From Candidatus Poribacteria bacterium (lineage in GTDB: Bacteria; Poribacteria; WGA-4E; WGA-3G), in assembly GCA_022825825.1 (NCBI GenBank), contig JAJDWA010000034.1, positions 1 through 64,000 of the forward strand: a stretch of DNA of 64,000 bases, read 5' to 3'. A program made the translations under genes and the position numbers. A model generated the notes under the pieces. The model searched no databases, was not told the origin of the DNA, and worked only from the letters and a program-made list of their open reading frames with translations. Below, in pieces: positions 9,716-19,883 of this stretch (positions within the stretch are counted from its first letter, which is position 1; each line of letters opens with the position of its first letter).

Positions 9716-10939
9716 TTAGATTTCGGCGTAAACTTGCTCCAGACGTTCAACGAGTACAGGCCAATCATAACTTGCTTCAACCCGCTTCCTACCAGCATCA
9801 GCCATGTTTTGCCGAATATCAGGGTTTTCAATGAGATGAATGACACGTTCAGCAAAAATTTCAGGAGTATCGGCAATAAGAAGTTCTTTACCAATTTCCA
9901 CTTCCATCCCCATAGCACCAATTGAAGTTGTAACAATGGGAGTCCGCATTGCCATTGCCTCTAAGTTCTTTGTTTGAATACCCGACCCTGCACGTAACGG
10001 GGCAACAAAAATGGATGTCTTGTTGAAATAGGGGCGAACATCTGGAACATAACCTGTAACAACGACCCCTTTCTGTGTAGCAAGTTTACGCACCTGTTCA
10101 GTCGGATGATTACCGACAATAAAAAAAGTAGTATCTGGATGCTGTTTCTGTATCAATGGAAATATACTATCACAGAAGTAGATGACTGCATCAGAGTTCG
10201 GAAAATAGTTCATAGTTCCAGTGAAAAGCAAGTTTTTTGCCGGATCCCCTGAGACAGTAGGTTTCAATTGGTCTATCTCAACACTGTCTTTCCCGTTAAC
10301 TTGATGTGGGTGGAAATATTTGAGATCAACGCCCATAGGAACGACCGATAAATTGAGCGTGTTATCCTGATTCAGCAAGTAATCACGATCAAAGTTTGCA
10401 ACAACAGTGCCACGGTCAAACGCTTTCATAATATCAACTTCATAACGACGGACCCGTTTTTCCTCCAATTTTACCAAAAAACGTTTTGGGGTGCAATCCA
10501 ATTTTGCGCGGCGGCTCAAGTTTAAAGCCAACGAATCACATAAATCTAAAACTTTTGCTGTCCCTTTAGTCCGTGTTACATATTGTCCCATCCGAAAGAG
10601 TTGTGCATGGATGAGTTCAAAGTTCTCCTCTGCAAGAAGTTGGTCAATTTTACGTTGCATTTGTGGTGAATACCAATAGTGTACTTGCAAAGGTAACCGT
10701 GAAAGGCAATGGACTGCTGTATTAAGGCGTGCAAGCGCGGGGCGAAATCTAACCCATTCCACGCGCTCACAGAAAGTGTTTAGGTGTTCAATCCCTTCAA
10801 TGTCAGCGTCTGACTCGGCAAAGAAGACGAGGGTAACATCATGCCGTTTTGAAAGTTGTTTGATAAAATGGTATGATCGAATGCGGTCACCTCGTTGTGG
10901 TGGGTAAGGGGACCGCAAACTCAAAAATAGGATTCGCAT
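9716..10939 (-). CDS. Glycosyltransferase group 1 (TIGR03087-like, exopolysaccharide associated)
   Basis: MRILFLSLRSPYPPQRGDRIRSYHFIKQLSKRHDVTLVFF; FVAPLRAGSGIQTKNLEAMAMRTPIVTTSIGAMGM. Confidence 0.9.
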   Translation of the reverse strand: MRILFLSLRSPYPPQRGDRIRSYHFIKQLSKRHDVTLVFFAESDADIEGIEHLNTFCERVEWVRFRPALARLNTAVHCLSRLPLQVHYWYSPQMQRKIDQLLAEENFELIHAQLFRMGQYVTRTKGTAKVLDLCDSLALNLSRRAKLDCTPKRFLVKLEEKRVRRYEVDIMKAFDRGTVVANFDRDYLLNQDNTLNLSVVPMGVDLKYFHPHQVNGKDSVEIDQLKPTVSGDPAKNLLFTGTMNYFPNSDAVIYFCDSIFPLIQKQHPDTTFFIVGNHPTEQVRKLATQKGVVVTGYVPDVRPYFNKTSIFVAPLRAGSGIQTKNLEAMAMRTPIVTTSIGAMGMEVEIGKELLIADTPEIFAERVIHLIENPDIRQNMADAGRKRVEASYDWPVLVERLEQVYAEI

Positions 10940-10978
10940 TTCGTATAACGACTCATATCAAGCGTCTATTTGCCAATT

Positions 10979-11173
10979 TTATGTGGAAGGCAATTCTGCT
11001 TCATCAATTAACATGACAGGAATTCCATCGCGAATTGGATAGCGACGTCGACATTCACCTTGACATACCAATTTTTGATCTGCTTCAATGTGTTCAATTT
11101 TGCCTTTACATGCAGGACACGCCAGAATATCAAGTAAGGTTTGCGATAGCGTATAGGGTTTTTCAGCATTCAA
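10979..11173 (-). CDS. Trm112 family zinc-binding protein
   Basis: 64 aa; LLDILACPACKGKIEH...CRRRYPIRDGIPVMLIDEA. Confidence 0.9.
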   Translation of the reverse strand: MNAEKPYTLSQTLLDILACPACKGKIEHIEADQKLVCQGECRRRYPIRDGIPVMLIDEAELPST

Positions 11174-11236
11174 AACAGTTCTCCTAAATGTTAACGGATT
11201 GAGTAGAGTTCATGTAAATTAATATCTTTAGCGACC

Positions 11237-13930
11237 TTACTGACCATGGCATTTCTTATATTTTTTTCCACTGCCGCATGGGCAGGGGGCGTTTCGTCCG
11301 ACTTTTTGTGTTTTTCCCATTGCCTGCTGTGAGGCAAATTCTGCTGAGGTTTGAGCATCATAATTGGCAGCTCTACGCGGCGGTGTTCGGCGTGAACTTC
11401 CTGATCTTCTGTTAGGAACACGGCGAGGTGCTTCAGTATTAACACGCGATTTAAAGATAAATTCACTTACCTCTTTCTCAACGTTTTGATACATGGATTC
11501 AAATACACCGAGTGCCTCACTTTTGAAAACAACAATTGGGTCTTTTTGAGCATAACCTGAACCAAACCTGATACCCTCTTCAATAAAATCAATGTTATAA
11601 AGATGATCTTTCCAGTGGCTGTCAATTCTATCTAATACAAGGAGGCGTTCAAGGAGACGCATAGTCTCCGAGCCCATTTCAGTTTCACGTTGTTGATATG
11701 CAGTTTTGAGTTCTGCGATGATTTGTTCGTGAAGATCGTCAGCGGATATTTCGGTGAGTGGAGTCTGCCAAGTGGGGTTAATGGGGAAAGTGGTAGTTAG
11801 CCATTTTGTGAACTGTTCAAGCTCCTCGGTTTCACGTGGGCCTTTTTCAGGGATGACCATATCAATTTCATCATCGACGACGTTCTCAATCATTTCCCAC
11901 ACAGTTTCTTTAGGGTCTTCATCTGATAGGATAGTATCTCTCAGTGTATAAATGGTGTCGCGTTGCGCTTCCATAACGTCATCGAATTTGAGTATATTTT
12001 TGCGAATATCAAAGTTTATCTGTTCAACACGTTTCTGCGCTTTTTCGATAGATTTTGTGACCCACGGATGTTCAAGTGGAATATCTTCGTCCAGGCCGGT
12101 TCGACTCATAAGCCCTTGCAGACGTTCGGAACCAAACTTTTTCATGAGGTCATCTTCCAGTGAGAGGTAGAATCTCGATGAACCTGGGTCTCCTTGTCTA
12201 CCGGAACGTCCGCGCAATTGGTTATCAATCCGTCTGGAATCGTGCCTTTCTGTGCCAACGATATGTAATCCACCAGCCTTCAGGATATGCTCCCGATTCT
12301 TTTCGCATATTTCTTCTGCTTCAGCGAGTGCCGTTTCCCATTCCTCAGATTCCGGAGGTAACGAATTTAAGTCAACTTTTTTCTTTCGGAGTGCGTCCTT
12401 TGCCAAGCCTTCAGGATTACCGCCAAGCAAGATATCAACACCTCTACCCGCCATGTTGGTGGCAATTGTTACGGAACCTGGCATTCCCGCTTGGGCGATA
12501 ATGTCTGCCTCACGAGCATGCTCTTTAGCGTTCAATACTTGGTGCTTGATATTCCGATGTCTGGCTCTCAGTAGCTTACTTAATTTCTCAGAGTTCTCAA
12601 TTGAAATTGTCCCTACAAGAACAGGACGCCCTTTTTCGTGCTGCTCTGCAATATCGTTTAGGACAGCGTTATATTTTGCTTCCTCAGTTGTGTAGATTTG
12701 GTCGGGATTATCAATCCGAATCATCGGTTCATTTGTAGGCACAACAACGACATCCAGACCATAAATATGTGCAAACTCATTTGCCTCTGTAGCAGCTGTA
12801 CCGGTCATTCCAGCGAGTTTCTCATACATTCGGAAATAGTTTTGGTATGTAATCTTAGCAAAAGTTTCATTTTCCTGAGCGATTCTTACACGTTCTTTTG
12901 CTTCAATGGCTTGGTGGAGACCCTCACTGAGTCTACGCCCTATCTGTTTTCTGCCAGTGAATTCGTCAATAAGTAACACTTCTCCATTTTCTACTAAATA
13001 GTGTATGTCGCGTTTGTAGAGGTGATGCGCGGTTAAAGATTGATTTACATGATGAACCAGCATGATGTTGTCATGATCATACAAATTTTCTAAACCGAGA
13101 CGCTGTTGTACTTCATCAACTCCCTCGTCAGTAAGCGTAACACTTCCGCGGGATTTGCCTTTCTGGTCGATTACATAGTGCTCCTCGTTACGAAGCTGGG
13201 TGACAACGCTGTTAATTTTTCTATACAGTTCAGCAGGTTTGTTGGATGGATCAGAAATAATGAGGGGTGTGCGTGCTTCATCAATAAGGATACTATCAAC
13301 TTCATCAAGGATGGCATACCGGTGGCCACGTTGGACTTTCGTATCAATGGTTAGTGCTCGATTATCATTTAGGTAATCAAACCCAAATTCACTGTGGACT
13401 CCGTAGGTAATATCAGCCTTATATGCGAGTTTTTTCTGTTCGTGTGGCATCAAGCTCAGTGTCAATCCGACAGACAGTCCAAGAAAATTGTATATTTTTC
13501 CCATCCATTCAGCATCTCTGCGTGCCAGATAATCATTGACTGTTGCGAGGTGGACACCGTTTCCGGTGAGTGCGTTCAGATAGACAGCGAGGGTAGAGGT
13601 TAACGTTTTACCTTCACCTGTTCTCATTTCAGCGATTGCACCTTGATGAAGTGCCACGCCACCGATAATTTGAACATCGTAGTGCCGCTGTTTCAATGTC
13701 CGTACCGCTGTTTCTCGCACAACGGCAAAAGCCTCCGGTAATAGTTCGTCAAGGGATGCGCCAGCATCTAATTGCCTTCGGAACCACGGGGTTTTTGCTT
13801 GAAGTTGGTTATCAGTCAGTCTTTTAATTTCGGGTTCACGCTGGTTGACAGCTTCAACGATGTCGCGAAATCGTTTTACATCACGGTCTTCCTTTGTACC
13901 GAAAACTTTGTTTATTGCTTTTTCAAACAT
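11237..13930 (-). CDS. secA: Preprotein translocase subunit SecA
   Basis: [83 protein letters not shown]-terminal SEC-C motif [17 protein letters not shown]. Confidence 0.98.
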   Translation of the reverse strand: MFEKAINKVFGTKEDRDVKRFRDIVEAVNQREPEIKRLTDNQLQAKTPWFRRQLDAGASLDELLPEAFAVVRETAVRTLKQRHYDVQIIGGVALHQGAIAEMRTGEGKTLTSTLAVYLNALTGNGVHLATVNDYLARRDAEWMGKIYNFLGLSVGLTLSLMPHEQKKLAYKADITYGVHSEFGFDYLNDNRALTIDTKVQRGHRYAILDEVDSILIDEARTPLIISDPSNKPAELYRKINSVVTQLRNEEHYVIDQKGKSRGSVTLTDEGVDEVQQRLGLENLYDHDNIMLVHHVNQSLTAHHLYKRDIHYLVENGEVLLIDEFTGRKQIGRRLSEGLHQAIEAKERVRIAQENETFAKITYQNYFRMYEKLAGMTGTAATEANEFAHIYGLDVVVVPTNEPMIRIDNPDQIYTTEEAKYNAVLNDIAEQHEKGRPVLVGTISIENSEKLSKLLRARHRNIKHQVLNAKEHAREADIIAQAGMPGSVTIATNMAGRGVDILLGGNPEGLAKDALRKKKVDLNSLPPESEEWETALAEAEEICEKNREHILKAGGLHIVGTERHDSRRIDNQLRGRSGRQGDPGSSRFYLSLEDDLMKKFGSERLQGLMSRTGLDEDIPLEHPWVTKSIEKAQKRVEQINFDIRKNILKFDDVMEAQRDTIYTLRDTILSDEDPKETVWEMIENVVDDEIDMVIPEKGPRETEELEQFTKWLTTTFPINPTWQTPLTEISADDLHEQIIAELKTAYQQRETEMGSETMRLLERLLVLDRIDSHWKDHLYNIDFIEEGIRFGSGYAQKDPIVVFKSEALGVFESMYQNVEKEVSEFIFKSRVNTEAPRRVPNRRSGSSRRTPPRRAANYDAQTSAEFASQQAMGKTQKVGRNAPCPCGSGKKYKKCHGQ

Positions 13931-14038
13931 AATTTTCTTTGAACTCCATCAAGTGTTCTCATTTCTAACAGCACCTTGTTTTAGATTATTCTACGTCAAT
14001 TGGATGTCTACCGTCCCAGCAAGGCTACCGCTGTTAGA

Positions 14039-15169
14039 TCATTTTTCTCCTATGGGCAATGATGTCCCGTCCACTTGTCCAACTGTTCCGATTGTCTCTA
14101 ATAGATTTTGTCCATCAACGTTTTTTCGAAGTATCGTGTAAATTAGTGTTGTGCCAACAGATGCTAATGAGAAGAGATAGGCAAGGACACCACCTGCAAT
14201 GCATATTAACGTAACTGTTATCAAAATGGCACAGATCGTAGTTAAGAAAGTTGCGGTCGGAAGTTGGGGGGTGTCAATGCCAAAGATAATAGTGTTGTCT
14301 TGAAAAAACAGGCTTGTAAATTTCTGAAGTGCCTCTCCCAACCATTTATTCGCAATTGCCATAGATTCTTGTATAAATGTTGTATGTAGATAGGACATCG
14401 GTAACAAGATTATTACAAGCCCAGCGAGACAGAAGATAGCCCAAATCGGCACGAAGATTAGTTTTAGAAATAATAAAAAAATACCATAGCCTACGATTCG
14501 CCAAGGCTGATTCCATACTATCGCAAAAAGTTGATATATAGTTTCAAACGCATCAGCATTGGTCGTAGCAGCAATAGCAGGCACAAAAAACAGGCTTGCA
14601 ATCAAAACAGTAATAATAAATGCAATGAGCAGTCCAATAAAAAAAGCGATGGGAGTAAATAGTGAAGCCAATACGAGAATGGGTTTGCCAAGAAATGGGA
14701 TTTTTCCGAGCAGCGCCACGCTACCGGGTACCAAGAATAGCAAAAGGACGATAGAAATCAATCCAAAAAATGATCCATAGACCGTTTTCCAATTCTGTTT
14801 TAAGAAATTTAAAGAATTCCCGACAGAATAAAAAACATCACCACGTAATTGTTCAATAGTAATCTTGGAAGCCATTGTACTGACAAGGAAAAAGATAGCT
14901 GCGAAAGCAAATAAGCCTATCCACATTGCCCCAGTTGTAAAAGGGCTTAATTCAGTTGTGGTGAACGGCAGAACGGGTAAAAGTCCGGAGGTTTTCCAAA
15001 AATTTCGTGCTTCTGTCCCATCCGTAATAAAGAGGGTAAGATAGAACAAAATTTCATAAATGAGGTAGCCGAGAAGTATTCCAGCAAGATGGATCCCTAT
15101 CCTGCGAACACTGAATCCGTAACGGTTAATTCTGGAGATATCCTTGTAATTGAAGTGGAACTGTGCCAT
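14039..15169 (-). CDS. Multi-pass membrane protein of unknown function
   Basis: 376 aa with several predicted hydrophobic helices; follows secA on the same strand. Confidence 0.7.
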   Translation of the reverse strand: MAQFHFNYKDISRINRYGFSVRRIGIHLAGILLGYLIYEILFYLTLFITDGTEARNFWKTSGLLPVLPFTTTELSPFTTGAMWIGLFAFAAIFFLVSTMASKITIEQLRGDVFYSVGNSLNFLKQNWKTVYGSFFGLISIVLLLFLVPGSVALLGKIPFLGKPILVLASLFTPIAFFIGLLIAFIITVLIASLFFVPAIAATTNADAFETIYQLFAIVWNQPWRIVGYGIFLLFLKLIFVPIWAIFCLAGLVIILLPMSYLHTTFIQESMAIANKWLGEALQKFTSLFFQDNTIIFGIDTPQLPTATFLTTICAILITVTLICIAGGVLAYLFSLASVGTTLIYTILRKNVDGQNLLETIGTVGQVDGTSLPIGEK

Positions 15170-15382
15170 GTTTTCGCCAGATTAGCTGATGTGTGTTGCT
15201 GCATTAGAATTATTGTGCTGTGACAACGCCCTTTCGCTTTATTATAATACTATAATTTACCCAATTGTGTCAAGTATTTATTTCGGAGTAAAGTATGTAA
15301 AAATATTGTCAAGCAGAGTCAAATAAACGCTGCATCGGTGTTTAGCATTCGGTTGGAATCCTGCCCTACAGTGGGTGTGAAT

Positions 15383-15895
15383 TCATATTCCCATGCGGAG
15401 AGCGACAGCTGCAAGCAGAATTAACAATGAAACCACACCCATGAGGCTGGACACAATAGACATCCGCTTGCGAAGTGGTTTGACTTGAGGGGGAAGTTCT
15501 GCTGTTTCTGGGTCTAATCCTTCAATTGCCGCCGATAACCTTGGGCCGAAGACAAAACTGTGAAGCGCGGTCAGAATAAGCAAAGCGATAAATAGTATCA
15601 GTTTGATAAGGAGTGTTCGCATGAAGGTGTTGATACCCTCAGAACCAGAAGGCGAACCTAAGTCTATTGCATCAAAGATGTTGGCAATGCCTGTAAAAAA
15701 GAGTATCCCGACACAACCCCACACAATCGGTTCAAACCGTTTGCCTATTTGTGTCAAGAGTTGGATGCGTTTGATAGGAGGTAGGTTCTGCCTGAAATAG
15801 GGCACAATTACCATTGCTAAAATAAGATTACCGCCAATCCAAACAACGGCGGCCATAACATGTATCCATCGAATTAATAACCAAAGTATTTCCAT
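15383..15895 (-). CDS. CopD-like/DUF4149-like integral membrane protein
   Basis: 170 aa; four hydrophobic helices; WIHVMAAVVWIGGNLILAMVIVPYFR typical of CopD-like proteins. Confidence 0.7.
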   Translation of the reverse strand: MEILWLLIRWIHVMAAVVWIGGNLILAMVIVPYFRQNLPPIKRIQLLTQIGKRFEPIVWGCVGILFFTGIANIFDAIDLGSPSGSEGINTFMRTLLIKLILFIALLILTALHSFVFGPRLSAAIEGLDPETAELPPQVKPLRKRMSIVSSLMGVVSLLILLAAVALRMGI

Positions 15896-16120
15896 TTATG
15901 AGATTCCTTATTTATGTGAAAGAGTAGTGTTCTTAAAAAGCACCAAGTCACCGTTGGGTATGCTGATGATTCTCTGACCTATTGGATAGTCCAGTCTAAA
16001 TTTGTGGATATAAGCAATAGGCGGGAATCGGAGTTCCCGCCTACCCTGGACAAGATTTTTGTCCGAGCGATCTCCGAATCGCGACCTATAATATAAAGAT
16101 GGACACTCCACTATGCAAGT

Positions 16121-17824
16121 TTAAGTTTCTTCAATCTGCTGAATAACATTTTCAGATCGAGAGATTAATGTTTTCCGTTCATCTGCAGAAAGCGGTACCG
16201 GGGCAAACCGATGATAGTCGCACTTTGTGAGGATATCTATCAATTCCTTAAAAATAGTATCTGAGACTCCCATTTGTGTGCAAATTTCTTGGATTTCTGC
16301 TGTATTCAATTGTCTATATGGAATACCTTGTCGTTCGCATAGATATTGATGCAGGTTTCGAGTTAATGCTTCACCGAAGGCGGTTGATTCGGTGTCCGTC
16401 ACGTCAGAATTGATTGCATTGAGCGTTGAAAGTGCTTTTTCTGCGGGAGTTATAGGCGTATCCGGTGTTGATCCTCTATCAGATTTTGATTTTGCACGGG
16501 ACAATAGATATCCACCGACACCGATGCCAGCAAAGATTGGTATCAGTAGAAGTAACCACAATATCCACGATGAGAAATCAGATTCACTGCCTATCACATC
16601 GTTTGGGTCAGGCAGTACGGTAATAGGAATTGAAGTCGTTTTGGTTGTTTGATATGTGTGTTTGCTCGGATTGAAAAAGGCATACTCAATTATAGGTATC
16701 TGTAAAATTCCCGCTTTTAATGGTGTAAGTACGTAAGTATAGACGCGTGCATTATCGTTAGTTGTATTTGCGAGATTTTGATGGTCAATTCTAAATCCGC
16801 TATTAGCGGGAATTTGCGGCGGGGTTACCGTTTTGATATTACCACTTCCTGTGATTTGCAATGATAGCGTAAGAGCTTTTCTCACTTGGAGTTTCTTGCG
16901 GTCAACTTGTGCGGTGATATTATATTGACCGATAGCACCTGTGAAGTTTGTGGGTTTTCGGTCTTCAGGAAGTGGTTGGACACTGAGCGGGACAGATTTT
17001 GTTTTTAACGTCTTTGGATTACCTTTTATAGGCAGTTTTAACTGAGCCGGTCGAATGAGAATTTGTCCAGTTTTTTGTGGATATAAGCGCCGGACATATT
17101 CTTGAACTTTAAATGTTTTCCCCTGCACACGCACAGTAACACCTTTCTCATTAGGGAGTTCTTCTACTAAAAAGTCAGAGAATTCAGGAAGTGAAGGAGT
17201 TAAGGGATCCAAAGTTGGCAACACAGTTGTATAAAGGTAGTGAAATCTATATTCAATTGCTTCATTGAGATAAGGTTTTTTCTTACTGATTTTAACTTGT
17301 ACTTTATGGATGCCGCCTGTAGAATCATTTACGTAAGTGTCAACTGCAGCGACAACAATTTTGCCGGGGTTTGCCAAATAAGGAACACCTTGATAAGAGA
17401 ATTGGACGTCCGAGAGTGCGATCTCACCGATCTTCTGTGGTATAAGTTCATAAGCCCACGCCATAGTAACAGCAATTTTGTCATCTACTAACCGAGGCGT
17501 TGTTTTGGAATGTAGTGGAACAGCGAGGAAATTGGGCAAAAAATTGAAAGTCGGAGAACCGATGTGTTGCATTTGCGTATTTCCCGAAATCGTAAGTTTC
17601 AAAGTTGCCTTCTCGTTTAATTGGATATGGCGCGGTGTAACCACTGCCGCGACCTTAACATCTTGGCTTTGCGCGGCTGTTGTGAAAAGCATTAGTAAGA
17701 TACTGAGGGTTATAACACTTAAATGTGATTGCATTAGGGAGATATGAAAATTACCAATCTTTGTCACGGCGATATCCGCTATTAAGTTGTTGTTTGAGTA
17801 AATTTTGCCTGCGTTTAGTTTCAT
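16121..17824 (-). CDS. BatD-like oxygen tolerance protein
   Basis: Secreted N-terminus, repeated Ig-like BatD segments, late TM helix (WILWLLLLIPIFAGIGVGGYLL). The first 30 codons overlap the upstream TPR gene; M31 (about 17734) just before a signal peptide is the likelier start. Confidence 0.75.
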   Translation of the reverse strand: MKLNAGKIYSNNNLIADIAVTKIGNFHISLMQSHLSVITLSILLMLFTTAAQSQDVKVAAVVTPRHIQLNEKATLKLTISGNTQMQHIGSPTFNFLPNFLAVPLHSKTTPRLVDDKIAVTMAWAYELIPQKIGEIALSDVQFSYQGVPYLANPGKIVVAAVDTYVNDSTGGIHKVQVKISKKKPYLNEAIEYRFHYLYTTVLPTLDPLTPSLPEFSDFLVEELPNEKGVTVRVQGKTFKVQEYVRRLYPQKTGQILIRPAQLKLPIKGNPKTLKTKSVPLSVQPLPEDRKPTNFTGAIGQYNITAQVDRKKLQVRKALTLSLQITGSGNIKTVTPPQIPANSGFRIDHQNLANTTNDNARVYTYVLTPLKAGILQIPIIEYAFFNPSKHTYQTTKTTSIPITVLPDPNDVIGSESDFSSWILWLLLLIPIFAGIGVGGYLLSRAKSKSDRGSTPDTPITPAEKALSTLNAINSDVTDTESTAFGEALTRNLHQYLCERQGIPYRQLNTAEIQEICTQMGVSDTIFKELIDILTKCDYHRFAPVPLSADERKTLISRSENVIQQIEET

Positions 17825-18377
17825 TCTTGCTCAGACGTTCAAGAAGTTGAAGCGTCTCTGCTTTTGAAATGTTGCTTGGCTCATTTTTCGCAGAATTCTG
17901 CTTCGGATTACTATTTAATTTTTGATGTGTTGCAATGTCTTGTTGTTCCTGCAGCAATTGCAGTGCTAATGCAAGATTATGTTTTGCATCGGCATCTTGT
18001 GGGTCTAAACGGAGAGAGGATTTGTAAGATTCAATTGCAGCAGTAAGGTCATGCAATTGAAATTGGGCATTACCTAAGTTATAATAGACAGCAGCTTCGT
18101 TCGAAACATTACCTGTCAAAAGTGATCTTTGGAAAGCTGCTGCTGCATCTTTATATCTGCCTTTTTTGTAGAGCGCTGTACCGAGGTTGTGAAGTGCAAT
18201 CGGATTATCAGGTTTGTCGAACGTTGCTTGTTGAAAAGCTTCCACGGCAACATCATAGTCCTGATTCCAATATGCCTCGGTACCAGTTTTCATAGAGCGA
18301 GTCCAGTTTCCCAACCACCCGACAAGAAAAAAGATAGGACAGATAACAAATGAGCAATAAAAAATCTTATTCCACAT
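17751..18377 (-). CDS. TPR repeat protein (BatC/BatE-like partner of BatD)
   Basis: TPR units such as PIALHNLGTALYKKGRYKDAAAAFQRSL and AVYYNLGNAQFQLHDLTAAIESYKSSLRLDPQDADAKHNLALAL; adjacent to the BatD-like gene. Confidence 0.8.
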   Translation of the reverse strand: MWNKIFYCSFVICPIFFLVGWLGNWTRSMKTGTEAYWNQDYDVAVEAFQQATFDKPDNPIALHNLGTALYKKGRYKDAAAAFQRSLLTGNVSNEAAVYYNLGNAQFQLHDLTAAIESYKSSLRLDPQDADAKHNLALALQLLQEQQDIATHQKLNSNPKQNSAKNEPSNISKAETLQLLERLSKNETKRRQNLLKQQLNSGYRRDKDW

Positions 18378-18605
18378 ATTTTTATTATAATGGATAAAGT
18401 GGTGATTTGCAAGGAATTGTAAGACATACCCAGGAAAATTTAGTTTTCGATTTTTGGAATACGGTATCCGGTAAGTCGCGCTTACAATAATCTGCTACAA
18501 AATGGAAGAATATGAGAAAAAAATATGGCGAATAGGCATGATTTATTGGTCCCATTCGCCAATGAATAAATGTATCAAAACGATATTCTGTAGATGAATT
18601 CCGTT

Positions 18606-19436
18606 TTATTTCCGTTTTATATCTGCCCAGATAGTAGTTAACTTCCCTATAGGTTCAACGGGCAAAACCCCGTCGACTTCTTTGAAAAAGTCTGCTTTAC
18701 TGTTAGCTTTATCTGGATAGATTTTAACAGCATCGTGTGTTGCGTCATCAAAATGGAGGTTCATATATGCACTACCGCCACCTTCGGTCACTCTATAAAG
18801 AAGAACATTTGCACCTTTTTTAAAGGATACCTCAACGTTAAAGTGAACCTTTTGTGCACCGCCTGTCCAAGTGGGATGGTTGTACCATTTTTCACCGTTA
18901 ATCCATATCTGTGCATAGTTATCGTGTGCGGGAGACATAACAGATTTCATTGCTTTGGGCGCGTCAATTACAATGAGACCGTAGGTATCGATACTGTCTG
19001 CAGGTCCCCCTCTGTTCATATTGTTTCCATCTGCTGGATTTAGCTCGAAGACTGTCCATTCTCGGGTGCCACCGTGTGCATCATCCCATTCGATTTCTGT
19101 TATTTTGTTTTTCGTCTTCAGCAAACCTTCAATTGTAGAGAGTTCCTCTTGCGTCAGTTCATCACCGGTTCCAAGCTTAATCAGTTCATTGCTATGATTC
19201 GCTTCGTTACCGTTGTTTGTATAGTTGCCATCTGGACCGTACCATTTGCGTATCCAGGTGTCATATCCTGAATGGTCTTCGTTTACTGCATTAGGCTGAG
19301 TAGCGAAGAGTTCATTATCCTTCAAAGGACCTTTCTTTTGATTTGGCTCACCTATTGCGAGTGCAAGATTAGTTATACTGAAAACGAAACCTAAACTTAT
19401 CGCGATTGTGAGAACAAAAAGGTAAAATCGTTTCAT
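18606..19436 (-). CDS. Secreted protein of unknown function
   Basis: 276 aa, clear N-terminal signal peptide; segment AQIWINGEKWYNHP...FKKGANVLLYRV resembles carbohydrate-binding-type beta-sandwiches (inference). Confidence 0.65.
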   Translation of the reverse strand: MKRFYLFVLTIAISLGFVFSITNLALAIGEPNQKKGPLKDNELFATQPNAVNEDHSGYDTWIRKWYGPDGNYTNNGNEANHSNELIKLGTGDELTQEELSTIEGLLKTKNKITEIEWDDAHGGTREWTVFELNPADGNNMNRGGPADSIDTYGLIVIDAPKAMKSVMSPAHDNYAQIWINGEKWYNHPTWTGGAQKVHFNVEVSFKKGANVLLYRVTEGGGSAYMNLHFDDATHDAVKIYPDKANSKADFFKEVDGVLPVEPIGKLTTIWADIKRK

Positions 19437-19494
19437 CTTATTTCTCCTTTTAAAATCATTATGATTACGTTATGATCTTTGATTATGTCAATAC

Positions 19495-19713
19495 CAGGGT
19501 TATTTAGTTTTAAGATTTTCCGTTATTGAGATTTACTCAAAGGTAATACCCCAGGCCGGTAGGTGCGGTTTCCTAACCGCACCGCATCAGACAGGGAAAG
19601 TCAATAGAAGGTTTTGATCCAAAATCGGTGCGATTAGGAAATCGCACCTACCGGCCTGGGTATAGAGCAGGTGCTAAAAATTTGTCCGAAAAACCGAAAA
19701 CTAAATAACTCTG
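19495..19713. mobile_element. 219-bp MITE-like element with 17-bp TIRs and 9-bp target duplication
   Basis: Left end CAGGGTTATTTAGTTTT and right end AAAACTAAATAACTCTG (16/17 as inverted repeat); flanked by direct repeat TGTCAATAC at 19486-19494 and 19714-19722. Confidence 0.85.
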
Positions 19714-19883
19714 TGTCAATACTATATCATATCCTGATTTTTCAGTAAAGAGAATTATTTATTTTGCACAGTTTATATTGTCCGTTGAGTTTCGCGTCAT
19801 CTGTGTCCTCTGTGAAATCCGCATAATCTGTGATTCAGACAATTTCTCTTGACCGCCACGCCGAAACCTGCTAAAATACCCCT

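Noticed and set aside
9646-9936. 96-aa ORF overlapping the glycosyltransferase end
   Set aside because: Shadow frame of the glycosyltransferase, running into a miniature element.
11191-11466. ORF of 91 aa at the 3' end of secA
   Set aside because: Overlaps the conserved SecA C-terminus in another frame and has no recognisable features.
12160-12695. Long antisense ORFs inside secA (113 and 147 aa)
   Set aside because: Antisense to a strongly conserved gene; compositional shadow ORFs.
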